Source: Dryococelus australis
Lineage: Eukaryota > Arthropoda > Insecta > Phasmatodea > Phasmatidae
DNA length: 64,000 nt
Assembly: GCA_029891345.1 (NCBI GenBank)
Contig: CM056994.1
Location: 57,505,251-57,569,250, forward strand
Direction of reading: 5' to 3'
Below are positions 24,802 to 34,695 of the stretch, in pieces (the stretch's first letter is position 1; the number at the start of each line of letters is the position of its first letter). The notes beneath the pieces were generated by a model. The model made no database searches. It was given only the letters and a program-made list of their open reading frames with translations, and had not been told where the DNA came from. The position numbers and the translations under genes are program-made.

Positions 24802-25080
24802 AGGATCACGGAAAAGGGTTACTCAATGGTATAATAAATTCACTACCTTTTGAGTTGCATGCACCCGGTTATCAGTACTTAGGTTCGGGTTCCAGACTAA
24901 AAGAAAGAATTGAGAGTAGTGATAAACCCATTAATCCACTAGATGTAGCTGCAATGGAACATGATATAGCTTATCACCGCAATAAAGATCTTGCTGAAAG
25001 ACATGTAGATGACAAAGAACTAGAAAAGAAAGTGTTCAAAAGATTGTTAAGTTCAGATGCTCATCTCAATGAGAGATTGT
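24802..25080 (+). pseudogene. Polinton phospholipase A2-like protein (parvovirus VP1u type)
   Basis: The reading shows the calcium-loop-like HAPGYQYLGSGSRLKERI, then INPLDVAAMEHDIAYH, where the His-Asp dyad in EHDIAY matches the catalytic pair of the phospholipase A2-like domain seen in parvovirus capsids and in Polintons. The ORF opens after a stop at about 24799 and lacks a clear ATG in frame. It ends at 25080. In viruses this domain helps particles leave endosomes. Its role in Polintons is inferred. The stop and missing start suggest it is a fragment. Confidence 0.78.
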
Positions 25081-25141
25081 GAGCTGGTGTTACTGGATCT
25101 GCGATGCATATTAATCGTAAGCTTTGTTGGGGAATTAAAAT

Positions 25142-25572
25142 GAAATGATAAAATATTTGTTATAACAAATGAAAGTAAAAAACATGTATTTCAAGTTCCT
25201 AATGATGAGTTGAAGGGTTTGAATATTGATTCTTTCCTAACGAAAGATCAACTGGATCGTAAAAACAAGAAACTAAAGGAGGACAAAGGGATGGCTATCA
25301 CAATTTCAGTTCCACAGCTTAAGAAAATTCCCAAAGAAATGAAAACTGGAAATGGTTTGATAGTTCACAAGGGTGGATTTTTACCCTTAATTTTCGCAGC
25401 ATTGGAAGCTCTAGGAGCATTAGCTGGCGGTGAAAATCTATTGTTACATCAGTAATTAATGCTGAGAAGAAAAATCAAGAATTGGAAGAACAACGCAGAC
25501 ATAATCTAGCTATGGAGGAATACGGTAAGGGTTTGAAGAAAGTTAAGTGGGGTAAGAATGTTAAAAAAAAGT
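25142..25572 (+). pseudogene. Polinton small hydrophobic/Gly-rich protein
   Basis: Open from about 25142 with KIFVITNESKKHVFQVP, then LNIDSFLTKDQLDRKNKK. The hydrophobic glycine/alanine stretch GGFLPLIFAALEALGALAGG (about 25372-25433) follows. A frame change then leads into a basic, Glu-rich tail ending KKVKWGKNVKKK before 25572. Charged ends around one hydrophobic segment recall the membrane-active or core-associated small proteins of Polintons and adenoviruses. That is a comparison of layout only. Confidence 0.55.
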
Positions 25573-25599
25573 AACTCCACTCAGTAACTTTGATATTGA

Positions 25600-25980
25600 T
25601 ACAATGGTTAAATAATTAAACATTAAAAATTTTCGGGGTGTTTTTATGATCGATGAGCTACTTAACACACCACTCGATAATGAATGTGGGATTGTTAATC
25701 TAGATGTTTCGACAAACTCTGGTACACACTGGGTATGCTATTGGAAAAAAGCAAACAAATATTATTTTGATTCATTGGTGGAAATCCACTGCGACAATTA
25801 ATAGCATATCTCGGAAGAAATTTTTTTTATAACGATGATAGAATTCAAAATTTCAATTATGTAACTTGTGGTCATTTGTGTGTAATTGTGCTAAATCTCT
25901 TTTCACATAATTTTAAATTTCCAAAAATTATTTCGCTATTAATAAACAATGGATATATGCGGAAATGCATTAATGAGCTC
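25600..25980 (+). pseudogene. pro: Polinton adenain-like cysteine protease, broken
   Basis: Maturation protease of the Ulp1/adenain type. The order of active-site residues is visible: His in NSGTHWVCYWKK near 25718-25750, Asp in KYYFDSL near 25760-25780, and Cys in NYVTCGHLCVIVLNLF near 25855-25905. The N-terminal FRGVFMIDELL lies near 25633. The downstream Cys piece is in a different frame from the His/Asp piece, with stops around 25790-25850, so no active enzyme can be made. Confidence 0.88.
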
Positions 25981-26528
25981 TTGGATTGAAGATCAAATTA
26001 AAGAACGCATGAACAATGATGAGAATATCAGTCCTAATGATTTTGTTTCCAACACACAGTTCAACGACTTTATAATCACACTGACAAGAAATGAAAGATC
26101 ATTGGATAAAGCCTATCTTACGTACTTGGAAGTAGATAATAATATAGATTTTTAACAAAGAAGACTAAGACATGTGGGAAATCCCTTTTCACCGATGGAC
26201 GCAATCAATTTAGAGTACTATCAGAAAAAGAGAATTAACATTATTTGTTTAGTTGGGAAAAACAATTCAAAAGAAAAAAATATTTTACTTTGATAACCGA
26301 ATAGAATATTTTTTTATGAGAGATGGAACTATAGTTTAAATAATAATAAAACCAGAAAAATATAAAAGTTTTATCAACTGTTATCATGAACGGAAAAAAA
26401 TTGACATGTATAAAACTTTTGAAGTATACCCTGATGATATGATATATTTTAAAATTCCAAAAGCCCACAATGTACTCGAAGGTACAATTGTGCTTATTGA
26501 AATATCTATGGTATATGAATACATTTAA
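25949..26528 (+). pseudogene. Polinton hypothetical protein, broken
   Basis: A short open piece from 25949 (68 codons, acidic, MDICGNALM start overlapping the protease end) runs by frame change into GNPFSPMDAINLEYYQKKR near 26170 and a last piece with MYKTFEVYPDDMIYFKIPK near 26406-26462, ending at 26528. No family was recognised. Position between protease and ATPase genes suggests an accessory Polinton gene. Confidence 0.4.
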
Positions 26529-26590
26529 AAAAAAATCAGATTATGTTAGTTTTTAAAGGAAACACTTCCATTAAAAACAAAACTTACAAT

Positions 26591-27291
26591 CTAAGAATTT
26601 AAAATGTCTTTAATTTTATTGCGGTACTTACCATTATTTAACTTACAAGTCATATCTATTGTAACAAAACCATATTCATTATTCCAACATTTTGAACAAG
26701 TCTCCCTAAATTTCTCAAACAACATATCACAACCAACAAAATCACTATGAATATGTTTAAGATTTGTATCGTCTTGTCTGAATATGCAAAGAAATTTTGC
26801 ATTGTCTCTTAAAAGCTGCTTAGGTACTTTGGAGTATGTCTGGGCTAAATAGAAACAATCAATATCTTTGTGCCTATCGCGAGTAAAGTAATCCCTTACT
26901 ATATTTTGATTTTCAAGTATGATGATATCGAAAACAACTACATACTCTTTACGACATTCATTTACATCACCATTTCTTCATTTGGTGGAAAGAAGTATGC
27001 TATCGGTTCATTAAATAATTTAGATGCTACATCTATATCTTTCTTTAAATTGATATATTTTGGTTGGTCCAGACTTTTTGAACACACATAGAGAGTACCA
27101 AAGTCCAACCATGCCTGAGCATATATAAAATTATCTATCGTAAGTGTAGTTTTTCCACAGATACTATGACCAACTATCAAACATCTAATATTATTAGGTA
27201 ATAATTCTCCTCGACGTTTTGTCGATACAGTCTTGTCTGGTATTCTTATTTTAATATCCCAGTCTACATGTTTCATGTTTTTCTTGCTCAT
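26591..27291 (-). pseudogene. atp: Polinton packaging ATPase (FtsK/HerA type), one frameshift
   Basis: Would pump DNA into capsids. The first piece (27291-26962) starts with ATG and carries a Walker A loop CLIVGHSICGKTTL near 27138-27180. After a frame change near 26962 the second piece shows the Walker B strand VVVFDIIILENQ near 26912-26950. DIDCFYLAQTYSKVPKQLLR follows (about 26810-26870), and then a C-terminal region with CSKCWNNEYGFVTIDM. Transcribed towards the integrase and capsid genes and divergent from the minor capsid gene, with only about 30 bp between their starts. Confidence 0.9.
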
Positions 27292-27321
27292 TTGTTAATA
27301 GACTTTTTAATGATATACTAA

Positions 27322-28049
27322 ATGAGTAAAGTATTCAAACTAACAGATAAAAAATCAGTGTTGAAGAAAATACTACATTACCCTTTAGAGATAGAGGGGC
27401 ACTCGTTGACTTTAGTTCAGTTCTATACTACTTATCTAATGCATAACATTATCTCTGGGAAAAATAAGCTTTATTTGTGGGTCAGAATGGTATGGAATCA
27501 GCAATTGATATTCCAGTTGGCCAATATAGCTTAAAAGATCTTGAAAAAACTATAAAAGCAATTTTTTCCTTTAGTGTAGATTCAATGGATGGGAAAGAAA
27601 ATGATATATCTTTCGAGCTGGATAAAATAACAAACAGAGTGAAAGTAAAATGTACGCTTAAATTACAGTTTGGAAAACGGGGTTCAATAGGAAAACTTTT
27701 GGGTTTCGTACAAAATAAAACTTTGAAAGCAAATGTGTATCATTATGGCGATACAATTCCAAAATTTGCTCCATTTGAAACAATAAATATACACTGTAGT
27801 ATAGCAAATGGTATGATATTAAAACATGATGAATATAATCATATAGAAACTAATATAATTACCACTTTTAAACCAAGAACAACATTTGGATTTGGCGTCA
27901 CGATCTATTACGAACCAGCTTATCCATTATTTTTTCCAGTGCAAACAAATATAGTTAATGAAATAATAGTTGAAATTAAGGATGAAAAAGGTAAGTTAAT
28001 TAACTTTGACTTGTCCGAAAGAACAGTGGTATTGGAGACGAGATCATAG
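27322..28049 (+). pseudogene. Polinton minor (penton-like) capsid protein, one frameshift
   Basis: Two overlapping pieces, 27322-27534 and 27477-28049, read as one gene of about 240 codons with a single frame change near 27475. The N terminus MSKVFKLTDKKSVL leads into beta-rich sequence. A C-terminal part with FPVQTNIVNEIIVEIKDEKG and a final NFDLSERTVVLETRS follows. Size, position next to the ATPase and pattern agree with the single-jelly-roll minor capsid protein of Polintons. Confidence 0.75.
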
Positions 28050-28081
28050 ATATTTTTTGGGTTGGAAGTAGTCATATTCTA

Positions 28082-28279
28082 TTGATAATAACTTTAATAG
28101 TTTTTAAATTATTAAAGTTTCATATGATAAAGATGAATAATATTTCTATAGAAAGTGCAATGAAAGATTTAGAAAAAGAATTCAATGTTTCGGCTACTTT
28201 AATATGCCGAATTTGGAGAAGTGTATTAAATTATTTAATTAGACTACGCTGTAGCACGTTGCTGAAGTCAGAGCGATAA
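28082..28279 (+). CDS. Hypothetical short ORF inside the Polinton
   Basis: A 65-codon ORF with a hydrophobic start (MIITLIVFKLLKF) and a helical middle (SIESAMKDLEKEFNVSA). No family recognised. It may be a real small gene or a chance ORF in AT-rich DNA. Confidence 0.2.
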   Translation: MIITLIVFKLLKFHMIKMNNISIESAMKDLEKEFNVSATLICRIWRSVLNYLIRLRCSTLLKSER

Positions 28280-28371
28280 TTATGTTTTAATGATTGAGTA
28301 ACATTTAAAGTTTGTAGAGATATGAACACTAATAAAAATCAACTGATGTCTAATTATACGACGACGATCAT

Positions 28372-28665
28372 TTACTCTTTAAGAAACAGACTGGAATGCA
28401 TTTGTTTAACACCACAATCCACCATTCCATCATATGCAAAACTTATAGCTCGGCGATTAACATAATTTAAAACTTTTCCACTGAAGATCTGAACATATCT
28501 GTCTGGTAAGGTTACTTTGAAATTCCCAGAAGTAATTACCACTTTGTATCCATACCATGTATCATTTATTTCAGCATGGCTTATTGGATAGGACTGTCCA
28601 ATTGTAATTTCGGAAAGTTTCTTAAATTGTTTGGTTCCGTTTAATACATTTAGCAACTGATCCAT
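28372..28665 (-). CDS. Polinton small hypothetical protein next to right TIR
   Basis: Intact 97-codon ORF starting at an ATG abutting the right TIR, facing away from it like a leader gene. It begins MDQLLNVLNGTKQFKKLSE and has a beta-rich centre (WYGYKVVITSGNFKVTLP). Proteins of this appearance occur in insect Polintons, but the function is unknown. The TTTATTATATAGAA just upstream resembles the sequence upstream of the capsid ORF at 22594, a possible shared promoter. Confidence 0.6.
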   Translation of the reverse strand: MDQLLNVLNGTKQFKKLSEITIGQSYPISHAEINDTWYGYKVVITSGNFKVTLPDRYVQIFSGKVLNYVNRRAISFAYDGMVDCGVKQMHSSLFLKE

Positions 28666-28913
28666 CTTTATTATATAGAATATTCTATTTTTTACATATT
28701 CAAATTTTTCGAGTCACTTTTTTGCGGTTGTGCTCAAACGCAACTTTTTAATCCACTTTTTTGCAATTGCTCCCAAACGCAACTTTTTGAGTCACTTTTT
28801 TTGCAACTGCTCCCAAACGCATATTTTTGAGTCACATTTATGCAACTGCTCCCAAACGCATTTTTTGAGTCACTTTTATGCGTATGTGCCCGAATCGGCA
28901 TTTCTATGCTACT
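28666..28913. repeat. Polinton right terminal inverted repeat
   Basis: Inverted match to 17207-17460. Contains at least four units of about 39 bp on the theme TTTTTGAGTCACTTTTTTGC plus GCTCCCAAACGCA. It ends TTTCTATGCTACT at 28913. Confidence 0.93.
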
Positions 28914-29185
28914 GTCGTCCAACCATAACAGTAGGAGAAAAGAACAAGTTTTTGGAGTCTAGCTTGCCTCCGAATGAATTCGCGAAATACTCGTGGCTCT
29001 ACTTTTTATTGTTTACTGGCAGAGTAGTAACTCATTCTCTCGTTCAGCTCGAAGAAAAAAACAAATGACTCCTTCGAGCAGAGAAATTTGTGAGTGACCA
29101 ATGATTCCGCCCGCCATAGTTATTTTAAAACAAAATTCCATGATTAAAATTTTGTTGTAGTCAAGAAGTTAAATACTATCGTAAA

Positions 29186-29401
29186 TGAGGCACGGCGAAC
29201 CGGGTTCAATCTCGGCCGGGTCACCGGATTTTCGCAACCGTGAATCGTGCCGGACGATGCCGTTGGTCCCCGGGTTTTCTCGGGGATCTCCCGTTTCGCC
29301 CGCCCCTTCATTCCGGCGCCGCTCCATGTTCACTTCAACCAACCTCATCGCCTCTGGAGACCTCGATGTCAAGAGCCACCCAAATCTCTTCGCTCACTCA
29401 C
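29186..29401 (+). mobile_element. tRNA-derived SINE, family 1, copy 4 (5' truncated)
   Basis: Starts within the tRNA head at GGCACGGCGAACCGGGTTCA (good B box GGTTCAATC). The core and the clean family 3' end CCCAAATCTCTTCGCTCACT follow. All overlapping ORFs at 29169-29462 belong to this SINE. Confidence 0.85.
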
Positions 29402-29519
29402 GATCGTAAATATGGAACAAATTCAGCTCTTTACATGCAGGGTTTCAACCAAGATTAGATAGATAACACTACAGCAATGAAACAGTCTCGTATCGCAAAC
29501 TCCAGCCACACACGCCACG

Positions 29520-29745
29520 GAAATGACGTCACTGGCCAGCAAAATGTTGGAACGCCGTCCCCCAATCAGCGCCTGGTAACCTACTCTCCACTCCAGCCGG
29601 CGGCCCAGGAAATAGGGAACCTCTCGCAGCACGCAGCAGCCAACCAGACAAAAAACCCGTTGCTGGAGCCAATCAGAGAATTCGATCCGCCCAAATCAAA
29701 GGAACCACCACTCCATCTCGTCTCTTTGAAATTTATACTCTGGGG
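29520..29745 (+). promoter_or_regulatory. Promoter-like cluster: CRE palindrome, two CCAAT boxes, TATA-like
   Basis: Contains a full CRE palindrome TGACGTCA at 29524-29531, CCAATCAG at 29562 and 29669, and a TATA-like TTTATAC at 29732, all in the order and spacing expected of an RNA polymerase II promoter. A family 1 MITE begins at 29762, just where a transcript would start. No downstream gene was found. Function is inferred only. Confidence 0.4.
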
Positions 29746-29761
29746 TTTCAGTCTGTGTAAA

Positions 29762-30001
29762 GGATATTCACGGTAAAGTGAGCACTTTTGAATGCCATCT
29801 CGTATAGAACAATAGCCAATAAATATATCTTATTTTAGCCTTGGACGTTAAATTCTGAGTGCGGTGGAGTATACACACTGTGTTCATTACTTAAATGGCA
29901 ATGTTTATTTAAAAACGAGGTTAAAGGATTTTAAAAAAATGTCTGAAAGAAAACCGTAACTAGAGCCTCAAAAGTGCTCACTTTACAGTTAATAACCTAT
30001 A
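29762..30001. mobile_element. MITE family 1, copy F
   Basis: TIRs TTCACGGTAAAGTGAGCACT and AAGTGCTCACTTTACAGTTA, about 240 bp. The internal block is in the opposite orientation to copies A and G (GTTAAATTCTGAGTGCGG). Confidence 0.85.
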
Positions 30002-31319
30002 GCAGTGCTGACCACTGCTACCTAGGCTACCATTCTCGTTATTGGGTATTCGGTTTCTTAGAGAACATAATTTGTTGCAATACCTCCTTTTCTTGGTACT
30101 GGGGAAATTATCTACATCCCCCATCCCAAGAAGATATCGTTCCTTCCAATTTAAATTTATAAAACATAGTGTGTGTTTTTCTTCTGGCTTCCCAATGTAT
30201 CTTTATTATCGTTTTAAATATTTTGGCGAATAATATATATTGTCAGTTTCTTTGAATGCCTTCGTTAACCACGCAATTCCTGTTTACGTATTCCAAAATA
30301 AAGGCCGTTCGATAATTTATTCTCATTAGCTCCTTCTAATCATCTGAATGTTTACGTGACATGTTTTGGATACCTCGAATGAGGGACTTTTAACTTTAGT
30401 ATTTGCTCTGTACAATGAACATTTGTTTTAGAAAGTAAGAAAACTGTAATTTTTTTCAGCTTGACTAAAATCGGATATACAGAAAGCTAGATACTCTGTA
30501 ATAAATGCTGCTATACTGTTAAAATTAACTGTCTATAAAACTGGTATATTATTTTAGAATTTCAGTCTTTGGATAAATACAGTTGGTATGTTGCAGATCG
30601 ACTCAATTTGTTATTGCAATAGTAGTGCCTATATAAAACAATAATATAACTAGCATGTTGTTGCAAAGATTCACTAAAACTTTAAAACCTCATGTAAGTC
30701 ATAATTTCAGATAATCATACCTAGCATGATTACTATAGTATATTTATTCCGAAAAGTATCACCACTGTTTTACAACATCAATTTTTGAAAAATGCTGGAG
30801 GCTTTGCCAACATCAAAAAGCCCAGATATGACGCCAATGTTAATGATGTCAAATAATGAATAGTTAAGATGGGCAATTTCATAGTTACTTAACGAAATTA
30901 AGGCACTGGATTAAATTTTAAATGTGCAACTTCTTCCCGAACATTATTGAAATTAGTTAAAAACTACTTTACACACGTTTGTTTGTATGACTGCAGAATA
31001 ATATACTGTTTTCAACGCGCATTCCTCTAAAATAAAATACGGTTTTGCAATGTCTCATGACGTAGGATCAAAACTACCTACTCGATGAATCTGAAGCTGC
31101 CATATACTGGAGCCACGAATACGGTGTACGTCAAATAGATTATTGCGTGCACACAACAAAATTTACTGCTTTTTTAAATCCGAGGATTTTTTTTAAACGA
31201 TTTTACACCCTAATTTGAAACGAGTCATAAAAACGCCGCAGACATGTCCGTTACTTGGAAAAATTAACACCGAAGAGATCTTGAAATACGAAAATAAATA
31301 TTAATAGTGTATAAGTGTT
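30002..31319. other. Intergenic sequence, nothing recognised
   Basis: Very AT-rich with only small random ORFs. Confidence 0.4.
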
Positions 31320-31747
31320 TAAAGGCTATTCACGATAAAGTGAGCACTTTTGATATCAACCTTAGAAGAAAGTCACTCACTGCCCCTGCCTGCATATATT
31401 TAAACGGGCGCATTGAGTGACATACACCCAGTAAAGTTGGTAACGATTGGTGGAAAATAGTTCCATATTTTAACGTTGAATAAAAAGTGCTAAGTCACCA
31501 TTTGTGATAACGTAAATGATTTCTTTCGTTTTCTGTTTTTTTTTATGCATCAAAGTATGAAAACGAAAAGATCTGTAAAATATTTACTTTTATAATAATT
31601 TCAGAGTTTCGCTTGACCGACGCACGAATAAAGTGATGAAGCCCATGGAATGTTAATTTTACATAAGGTGGAAGAATTCACAACGTACACGCAAGTAGAT
31701 CTTAAGCAGGGCTTTCAAAAGTTTTCATATTACCATTGACGGCCTAT
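31320..31747. mobile_element. MITE family 2, copy D
   Basis: About 428 bp with ends GGCTATTCACGATAAAGTGA and, inverted, GGCCGTCAATGGTAATATGA. The internal blocks CCCAGTAAAGTTGGTAACGA and AAGTAGATCTTAAGCAGGGC are shared with copy E at 38083-38519. It shares only its end motif with family 1. Confidence 0.75.
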
Positions 31748-31844
31748 AAATGACAATATATTTCGACGAACGTTAAACAACGTTGGGCCCACGGGAGAGG
31801 GGGGTGGGGTGGCAGTAGCCAACTGACTGCAATCGTTAGACGGT

Positions 31845-32040
31845 ACACGTGGTCTAGTGTCGCCCCCTGAATGCATCACGTGGAATGAGAATCTGAAATG
31901 TGAATTCAGTGGAACGATGCCACGGGAGAAATTGGGAGTATCCAGAGAAAACCCACCGGCCGACGAGACTGTGCGACCCCAGGGTATCGTCGCCGGCACC
32001 CCGATCGTCCCGAGTCCAAAAACTACTAACATCTCAGCAG
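31845..32040 (-). mobile_element. Diverged SINE-like fragment related to family 1 core
   Basis: On the minus strand it contains GTCGGCCGGTGGGTTTTCTC followed by a TCTCCCGTGG-like stretch, resembling the family 1 core, but the head does not match. It may be another SINE family sharing the core. Confidence 0.35.
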
Positions 32041-33806
32041 TTGGCAAACTAGTAAGAAAAACACTGATTCGAATTATTTCTCTTAATCCACTATGTGGTA
32101 CAGTATATAATGAGATACAAAGCTTATAAGCGAATTTGAAAATTACAAATTAAATATCTTCATTACCAGTCATCACGATCGCCTAATGTTTAAAGGCGTC
32201 TGTATCGATCTGTAATGTTGGAACCATGATGTCGATGAGGTTCGGGTTCGATTCTAGGTCATTATCCACGGGACTTGTAACAAAAATAATTTAGCCTATG
32301 CCTTTGCATTGCTCCTGGCAGACGAACCTTGAACTAGAAAACAATATCTAAGTGATAGCAGCACTCCTGGTAGACGATTTCGATACCGAAATGTACCACT
32401 GACATGTTTCAAGTTATCCCTAACTATGAAATTCGGCGGGGGAAAAAAATATGTCTCGCCATAGAAACTAAAAAACGCCAGATAAATTTATTTTTCCAGT
32501 GCAGATTGGAGACCTTTGTACGTAAGGTCGAAACTCGTAACCCTTATGGCTCAACGTTCAATCTAATCTTGGTTTTCGCTGAATTTTAAGAAATATGCCC
32601 GTTCTTATGGTATATATTCGTGTATTAATACAGCATTAATATAAAAATGAAGGCAGTTTAAACGTAAACATAAATTTACAAAAATTTGTTATTTAGTAAA
32701 CTACAGTAATGTAGTTTGCAGGTATTTACACAGTTGGCTTGCAGTTATTATTACGTATTGTTTCAAAATTAACTGTGAAAATATAGTAGATTATAATTTT
32801 GGTATCAGTGGAATATAAACGTTAGGTACGGTTGATAAAAATATCGCTGGTAGCGTTAGTTAATTATGAGTAAAATAAAGAACACATTCGCTGAGAGAAG
32901 AGATTGGAAAGAGTTCAATAAAACACTTAGTTAAACGTTGGCAGCTCTACACAGTCTGTGCTTCTTACAAACAATTCTTTCGGAAATAGTCACCAAAGAT
33001 TTTCCTGTAACTGTACATATATATATATATATTATATTGTATCATCACAACACAGTATTTTAGAAAACATGCAGAACTGTTTCTGCAGATCAATATTTAT
33101 AATGAACCTGAAGTATACAAACTGCACTTTGTGACATTCAGGTGTCACCTGATATGAAATGTTATATCTTGTTATAAGTAAGTTCTGTATATGTAAAACT
33201 AATAATGTGTGTATTGTATTTAACCTGCATTGTAAATGAGACTAAAATTATGTGGTGGGCACAGGTTAAGTGACCTGGATTGGGGTGGCATTTTATGTGC
33301 GGAAACAGAAAAAAAAAACTAAAGTAAGTGCACGTACATGAGTAAGGACTCCAGTACACATAAAAACCGTCGAGCGCTGAAGTTGTTTGCAGTCAGGGTA
33401 AATCGTTGTTGCAATAATAGCAACCCATGGGAGGTGTGCTGCATGACGGAACATGCCTATTAAATGACATAAATGATATGTACTCGGGAGTAACAACGTG
33501 TTGAATAGAAATGTTTAAGACACAGAAGTGAAAAAAAGTTAAGTATGACTAGAGTTACTCATAAGCTGTAGTTGATAATGTGGAAGATAGTAAATATTGT
33601 CAGAACATTGTTTGTAATAAATTATAAGCCTACAAAAGTAATTAGCGCCCTGTGCTTAGACACATTTCACATTATTCCACTAAGTCTAAGTTATGTACTA
33701 AGTACGCTTAGTGGTATCATAGGGCGTAGGACGAACAGATCGGTGAACCCTGAAACCAGTCGTGAGATAGATGAATGGTGGCAACCGAAGGGGTAGTTCG
33801 ACTTGC
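32041..33806. other. Intergenic sequence with short TA tract
   Basis: No gene seen. A small TA microsatellite lies near 33018-33034. A B-box-like GGTTCGATTC occurs near 32250 without a convincing partner A box. Confidence 0.4.
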
Positions 33807-34046
33807 TATAGGCTGTTCATGGTAAAGTGAGCATTTTCGTGGCCCTAGTTGCTTTTCCCTTTCAGCCATTTTTTATCCTTTAACCACATTTTCAAATAAA
33901 CATTGCCGTGTAAGTAACAAGCACAGTGTGTGTATTCCACCGCACTCAGAAATTAACATCTAAGGCTAAAATAAAAAATATTTACTGACTATTATTCCAA
34001 ACGTGAGGGCTTTCAAAGGTGCTTACTTTACCGTGAACAGTCTATA
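33807..34046. mobile_element. MITE family 1, copy G
   Basis: Flanked by TA on both sides. TIRs TAGGCTGTTCATGGTAAAGT and CTTTACCGTGAACAGTCTA are nearly complete, so this is one of the best preserved copies. It lies about 560 bp upstream of the cuticular gene TATA box. Confidence 0.9.
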
Positions 34047-34579
34047 GTTAAAACTCAATATCTGTTTCACACGTTACACGCTGAGATTTTGAGAAAAATT
34101 TGCCTACGTTATTTGTAGTGTTACGAAAATCTCTTTAGAAACTTCCTTGTACAAAAACACAGAATTTTTACAGTGTACGGTCAGCGGAGAGTCGCTCCAA
34201 CGGGAGGATCCTTTAACGACCTCGGACAGCTCAAGGCCACTGCGCGGCACATACAGTCTTTTCCCGGCCGAGTCGTTGCTATTACCCGCGCGTTGGCGAG
34301 AGGGACGTATCGGTTGAGGGTTACGCCAGGAGGGTAGAAGAATTGGGGGGGGGGGAAGGGGGGTTTGGCAGACAGCACGCGGAACACGTTCCGCGATCCG
34401 ACTTCGCAATATTTGCCTTGTCACTCTCGGCTCGGGACCGCTCAATGGCCTGGTGCGAAGAACAAGTAAGAAGGGTGGAAGGGGAGAGCGCCGAGATAAG
34501 AACCGTGGAAGGATGTCCTCTCCACCTCCCCCTCCAAAAAAGCCTCTTTCTCGGGACGTGTGCTTGAATTCGGTGGCTG

Positions 34580-34645
34580 TGACGTCGTCGACGACAGGCG
34601 CTCTCGGTATAAATACCTTGTCGCGGTCCCCAGGCCATCACAGTT
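34580..34645 (+). promoter_or_regulatory. Core promoter of the cuticular protein gene
   Basis: TATAAATA at 34608-34615, preceded by a CRE-like TGACGTCG and the palindrome GTCGTCGACGAC near 34581-34595. An initiator-like TCACAGTT at about 34638-34645 gives a start about 30 bp downstream of TATA and a 5' UTR of roughly 55 bp before the ATG at 34696. Confidence 0.7.
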
Positions 34646-34695
34646 CCCTCTCGGCTTCTCTGTCTTCTGGAAGACGTGCTCTCCTCTCTCACAAC

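Larger units (their letters stand above)
17201..28919. mobile_element. Polinton/Maverick virus-like DNA transposon with 6 bp target duplication
   Basis: The element proper is 17207-28913 (11707 bp). It begins AGTA and ends TACT, which fits the AG...CT termini of Polintons. It is flanked by GTCGTA (17201-17206) and GTCGTC (28914-28919), a 5-of-6 match to the 6 bp duplication made by the family's retroviral-type integrase. TIRs of about 250 bp enclose genes for protein-primed DNA polymerase, capsid proteins, integrase, protease and packaging ATPase. Length is below the usual 15-20 kb. Nearly every gene has frameshifts or stops, so it is an inactive copy. Confidence 0.96.

Noticed and set aside
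32175-32265. Possible tRNA-like SINE head with GGTTCGATTC
   Set aside because: Only a B-box-like site is convincing; no matching body or second copy.
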